DNA from: JANRKH01 sp964351245
Lineage (GTDB): Bacteria; Pseudomonadota; Alphaproteobacteria; Rickettsiales; Rickettsiaceae
DNA length: 35,320 nucleotides
Assembly: GCA_964351245.1 (NCBI GenBank)
Contig: CAYGNF010000008.1
Span: 1-35,320 of the forward strand
Reading direction: 5' to 3'
Position 1 is the stretch's first letter, and the number at the start of each line of letters is the position of its first letter. Positions 32,675 to 35,320 of this stretch are shown here, piece by piece. A program made the translations under genes and the position numbers. The notes below the pieces were generated by a model, which worked only from the letters and a program-made list of their open reading frames with translations, searched no databases and had not been told where the DNA came from.

Positions 32675-33424
32675 GACCAATGAATCTTCTTGTGATTGAG
32701 GAGTCAGTTTCGTATCTACTGATATTCTTTCGTCAAAAACAAAGCAATCCCCTTCCCATCTCCCATTTTTATTACCAGTCTCTTCTAGATACTGTAATAT
32801 ACCTCCTTTAAGGTGATATACATTTTCGACTCCATGCTTTCTGAGATAGGCTGTCGATTTTTCACATCGAACACCGCCAGTACAAAACATCAATATTTTT
32901 TTGGCTTTTAGTGAGTTTTTATACTCCTCAAACCAAGAGGGAAAATCGCGAAAACTATCAGTGTTAGGATTAATCGAGTTCTTAAATGACCCAAGAGCTA
33001 CCTCGTAATTATTTCTAGTATCTATAACTACTACGTCATCTTGGGCTAAATAATTATCCCAATCCTTTGGATCTATATACTCTCCTTTTAGACTATTAAC
33101 ATCTAGTTCTGGTAGCCCCATTGTAATAATTTCATTTTTAAGCTTTACTTTGAGCTTTGCGAATGGGCGACTCTTAGAATAGTTGATTTTATATATTAAC
33201 TCAGCCTTATCCGCTATTATTTTGAGATATTCAATAATGAAGTTGATATTTTCTTTATTGCCAGATAAAGAGCCATTCAAGCCTTCTGAGGCAATAAGTA
33301 CAGTGCCTTTTAATGATTTTCTCATGCATATAGCAGTAATTTTTGATAATAAAATATCGGGATTATGTATGCTAATAAAGCAATAAAAGCTTGTTATTGT
33401 GCATTGATCATGATATTTGTCCAT
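32672..33424 (-). CDS. trhO: tRNA uridine 5-oxyacetic-acid pathway hydroxylase TrhO (rhodanese family)
   Basis: Oxygen-dependent hydroxylase that makes 5-hydroxyuridine at wobble position 34 of certain tRNAs. The 250 aa protein has the YceA/UPF0176 N-terminal domain (YCFISI, LKGTVLIASEGLNGSLSG) and a C-terminal rhodanese domain with VVVIDTRNNYEVALGSFKNSI and the active loop FCTGGVRCEKS, where Cys181 and Cys187 match the conserved pair. It is shorter than E. coli TrhO (350 aa) because it lacks the long C-terminal tail, as in many alphaproteobacteria. It is preceded by a putative promoter and lies next to tRNA-Val(UAC), whose U34 is the class of base this enzyme modifies; the adjacency may be chance. 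Confidence 0.92.
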   Translation of the reverse strand: MDKYHDQCTITSFYCFISIHNPDILLSKITAICMRKSLKGTVLIASEGLNGSLSGNKENINFIIEYLKIIADKAELIYKINYSKSRPFAKLKVKLKNEIITMGLPELDVNSLKGEYIDPKDWDNYLAQDDVVVIDTRNNYEVALGSFKNSINPNTDSFRDFPSWFEEYKNSLKAKKILMFCTGGVRCEKSTAYLRKHGVENVYHLKGGILQYLEETGNKNGRWEGDCFVFDERISVDTKLTPQSQEDSLV

Positions 33425-33451
33425 TAGTAAGCTCTATTCATGAAAAACAAC

Positions 33452-33479
33452 ATGATAATGAATTTTATAAAAAAATCAA
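33452..33479 (-). promoter_or_regulatory. Putative promoter of trhO
   Basis: On the minus strand TTGATT (33474-33479), 16 bp spacer and TATCAT (33452-33457), about 27 nt before the ATG. The spacing is good and both boxes are moderate matches. Confidence 0.4.
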
Positions 33480-33622
33480 TCTACTTATTCAATTAATGTA
33501 AATCTTCAGTCTTGATATGGCTCTTCTTTGATCGTTTGTGTAAAAAAATTTTCTCTTAAGCTTATGTTAAAAGCTATATCTATTCTTACAATTTCATCAC
33601 GTAATAAATATATACCCATACA

Positions 33623-34339
33623 TTAATTATTGCTTTGTACAAATGATTCAAGGGTTTGATAATTCACTTCTCTGATTTCACCTTTTTTCATGTCATCAAT
33701 TTGAAAAGGTCCGTAAGAAATCCTGATTAATCTATTTACCATCATTCCTAAAGATTCGAACATATTACGAATCTCTCTATTCTTTCCCTCGTGAATTATT
33801 ACCTCAAACCAATGGTTGGTTTTATTGCTTTTTTCTAGTTTGATAGAAGCTGGTTTATATTGTATTCCATTATGCACTATACCTTTCTCTAAATCCTTGA
33901 GATTATTTTGTGTAAATTTACCGTAAGCCTTCACCTTATACACTCTAGAGAAATTGTTTTGAGGTAATTCGAGTTGCCTTGCGATTTGCCCTGAATTAGT
34001 AAGGAGTAACATTCCCTCGCTCTCAATATCTAGCCTTCCAACTGAAATAATATGTGTAGTATTAATTTTAATATTATCAAAAATAGTGGGCCTGCCTTTT
34101 GGATCATTATGAGTGGTGATTAGGCCTCTTGGCTTATAATACTGCCATAATTTAATAGATGGCTTATATAGCATCACTCCTTCAACTTCGATGACATCCT
34201 CGCTACTATCTACAAATGTAGTAACTGATACTGCTATTACATTATTTACCTTAACCTTGCCTTCTATAATAAGTTTCTCGGCATTTCTTCTAGAGCAATA
34301 TCCGCACGCACTAATAACCTTAGCTAGCCTCTCTGTCAT
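33623..34339 (-). CDS. RsuA/RluB-family pseudouridine synthase
   Basis: Converts uridine to pseudouridine in ribosomal RNA. I start it at the ATG ending at 34339 (238 aa), because it overlaps the stop of the upstream permease gene as ATGA and begins the family's S4 RNA-binding domain directly (ERLAKVISACGYCSRRNAEKLI). The frame runs 27 codons further up into the permease gene, but that part is unconserved. The catalytic motif GRLDIESEGMLLLTN carries Asp104. YKPRGLITTHNDPKGRPTIFD, EGKNREIRNMFESLG and RISYGP complete the family pattern. Its features are closest to RluB (23S rRNA U2605), but RluE, RluF and RsuA relatives cannot be excluded from the sequence alone. Confidence 0.9.
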   Translation of the reverse strand: MTERLAKVISACGYCSRRNAEKLIIEGKVKVNNVIAVSVTTFVDSSEDVIEVEGVMLYKPSIKLWQYYKPRGLITTHNDPKGRPTIFDNIKINTTHIISVGRLDIESEGMLLLTNSGQIARQLELPQNNFSRVYKVKAYGKFTQNNLKDLEKGIVHNGIQYKPASIKLEKSNKTNHWFEVIIHEGKNREIRNMFESLGMMVNRLIRISYGPFQIDDMKKGEIREVNYQTLESFVQSNN

Positions 34340-35127
34340 TTCCTTAACTCTAGTCTTATTTTGATACCAGAATATGCATTTATTGTAAAATAAGCGCAAG
34401 AAAGTATAAAAGCAAGGCATGGCGCATAGGCAAAATCATAATAAGACGAAATAAAAAGGGAGATACAACACCCAATTGATGAAATAATACTGCTTATTAA
34501 CAACATTTGTCTTGGAGAATGAGAAATATATCGTGCGATTGATGGGGGTAATACTAGTAATGATGTGATCAATAAAATGCCTACTATATTGGCTGTAACA
34601 GCTATGGTGATGCATAATAATAACTTAGCAAAAAAATTTACTCTCCTAACATTAATGCCCTTGATACGTGCTAAGTCTTCCGATATGGAGCTCAGAACTA
34701 TCTGATCCAAAAAAATTAATAAAAACCCGATTATCGCTATTAGAATACATGCGATAATATATAAATCTTGTATATTAATAGACATTACATCGCCTAGCAT
34801 AAATTCTTTTAGCTGAATTTTCCCACCTGAAATATCTGATGCTAAAATAGTTACCGAAATAAATAAACAGCTCAAAGAGATGATTTTGGAACTATCATCT
34901 AATCTTTTTTCTATATTCATAAATTCCATCATCGAAACAAATATGCAGGCGATTACAATTGAAGAGAGAGACTGACTACATCCAAAAAAATATGTAATAA
35001 CAAGAGACAGCATTATAGAATGTGATAAAGCATCTCCTATGCTAGATAGCCTATTCCATATAACGTAAGGACCAAGTAACCCGAGCCCTAGGGATATTAA
35101 TATTAAACAAATAGAAATTTCGATCAC
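34336..35127 (-). CDS. znuB: ZnuB-family metal ABC transporter permease
   Basis: Membrane subunit of a zinc or manganese ABC importer (ABC-3 family). The 263 aa protein has about eight hydrophobic segments. It shows the family signatures GPYVIWNRLSSIGDALSHSIM near the N-terminus, EDLARIKGINVRRVNFFAKLL at about 149-169, the ATPase-coupling region, and NIVGILLITSLLVLPPSIAR. The start is GTG, immediately after an in-frame TAA, with a weak ribosome binding site. Its stop overlaps the pseudouridine synthase start (ATGA). The ATPase and binding-protein genes (znuC, znuA) are not in the window; dispersed znu genes are common in Rickettsiales. Metal specificity is inferred from the family; the gene symbol is tentative. 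Confidence 0.85.
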   Translation of the reverse strand: MIEISICLILISLGLGLLGPYVIWNRLSSIGDALSHSIMLSLVITYFFGCSQSLSSIVIACIFVSMMEFMNIEKRLDDSSKIISLSCLFISVTILASDISGGKIQLKEFMLGDVMSINIQDLYIIACILIAIIGFLLIFLDQIVLSSISEDLARIKGINVRRVNFFAKLLLCITIAVTANIVGILLITSLLVLPPSIARYISHSPRQMLLISSIISSIGCCISLFISSYYDFAYAPCLAFILSCAYFTINAYSGIKIRLELRK

Positions 35128-35320
35128 TTAGCGTAGATATTATTTGATATATAATTAAATGCGAAAACTAGTATACATCAAGTGAAGAAAATTTCTATCT
35201 ATTTTAGTGGCATATATTATACCAGCTCCATAATCCCCTCATCAAAGGCATGCACTCATGTGTGCTTGATATCACTAAGAATTAACAAATATAGATAAAC
35301 TCCTATAAATCTTTTGATAC

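Noticed and set aside
1..35320. CRISPR arrays, insertion sequences, prophage genes or restriction-modification systems
   Set aside because: I looked for spaced direct repeats, transposase motifs, integrases and methyltransferase or nuclease motifs and saw none; the only direct repeats of note flank the N-gaps.

Overview
The window is a compact, AT-rich bacterial chromosome segment. Gene content points to an alphaproteobacterium of the order Rickettsiales or a similar host-associated lineage: class I lysyl-tRNA synthetase, Coq7 and UbiG for ubiquinone, a phasin-like protein, ankyrin-repeat proteins, few central-metabolism genes, and short intergenic regions. I cannot fix the family (Midichloriaceae, Anaplasmataceae and Rickettsiaceae all remain possible). 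Two runs of exactly 100 N mark scaffold joins, so this is a draft assembly.

Layout. 1-2.7 kb: dsbB and coq7 (minus) diverge from lysK (plus). 2.8-4.1 kb: two tandem paralogues of an unrecognised ~165-171 aa family, the first cut by an N-gap. 4.1-7.8 kb (minus): recJ and glpX, coupled by an ATGA overlap, and a degenerate aminotransferase-like protein, followed by tRNA-Glu(UUC). 8.0-11.4 kb (minus): an exported protein with the intradiol-dioxygenase fold but lost metal ligands, coupled by a TAGTG overlap to an exported pentapeptide-repeat protein, then an SdhA-type flavoprotein lacking the FAD-linking histidine. 11.4-14.9 kb (plus): a membrane-anchored protein with two FKBP-like segments, then mutS. 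14.9-15.7 kb: a gene-poor stretch. 15.7-21.1 kb: phasin (plus), fabD (minus), a lytic transglycosylase (plus), then rpsB-tsf behind a near-consensus promoter. 21.3-22.7 kb: a small ankyrin gene cut by the second N-gap, the RNase P RNA gene (minus) with its promoter, and a small ORF. 22.8-27.8 kb (minus): an SbtA-type transporter, then the overlapping run lysC - M23 lipoprotein peptidase - uvrC. 27.8-30.3 kb (plus): ubiG, a larger ankyrin protein and an acidic hypothetical protein. 30.4-35.1 kb (minus): ftsZ, a structured non-coding interval, tRNA-Val(UAC), trhO, and a ZnuB-type permease overlapping an RluB-type pseudouridine synthase.

How the genes fit together. Most are housekeeping: repair (recJ, mutS, uvrC), translation (lysK, rpsB, tsf, trhO, the pseudouridine synthase, rnpB, tRNAs), envelope and division (ftsZ, fabD, lytic transglycosylase, M23 peptidase, lysC for diaminopimelate), respiration (coq7, ubiG, sdhA-like) and transport (SbtA-like, ZnuB-like). 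The accessory material lies between these blocks: the paralogue pair, the exported pair, two ankyrin proteins and an acidic unknown.

Main points for a second look. (1) Both N-gaps are flanked by exact direct repeats (27 and 17 bp), and collapsing them restores intact ORFs, so the gaps look like unjoined contig overlaps. (2) Three enzyme-fold proteins lack expected cofactor or metal residues: aminotransferase-like, intradiol-dioxygenase-like and SdhA-like. (3) The tandem paralogues form a family I cannot name. (4) The ~650 bp interval upstream of ftsZ holds a strong inverted-repeat element that may be a small RNA.
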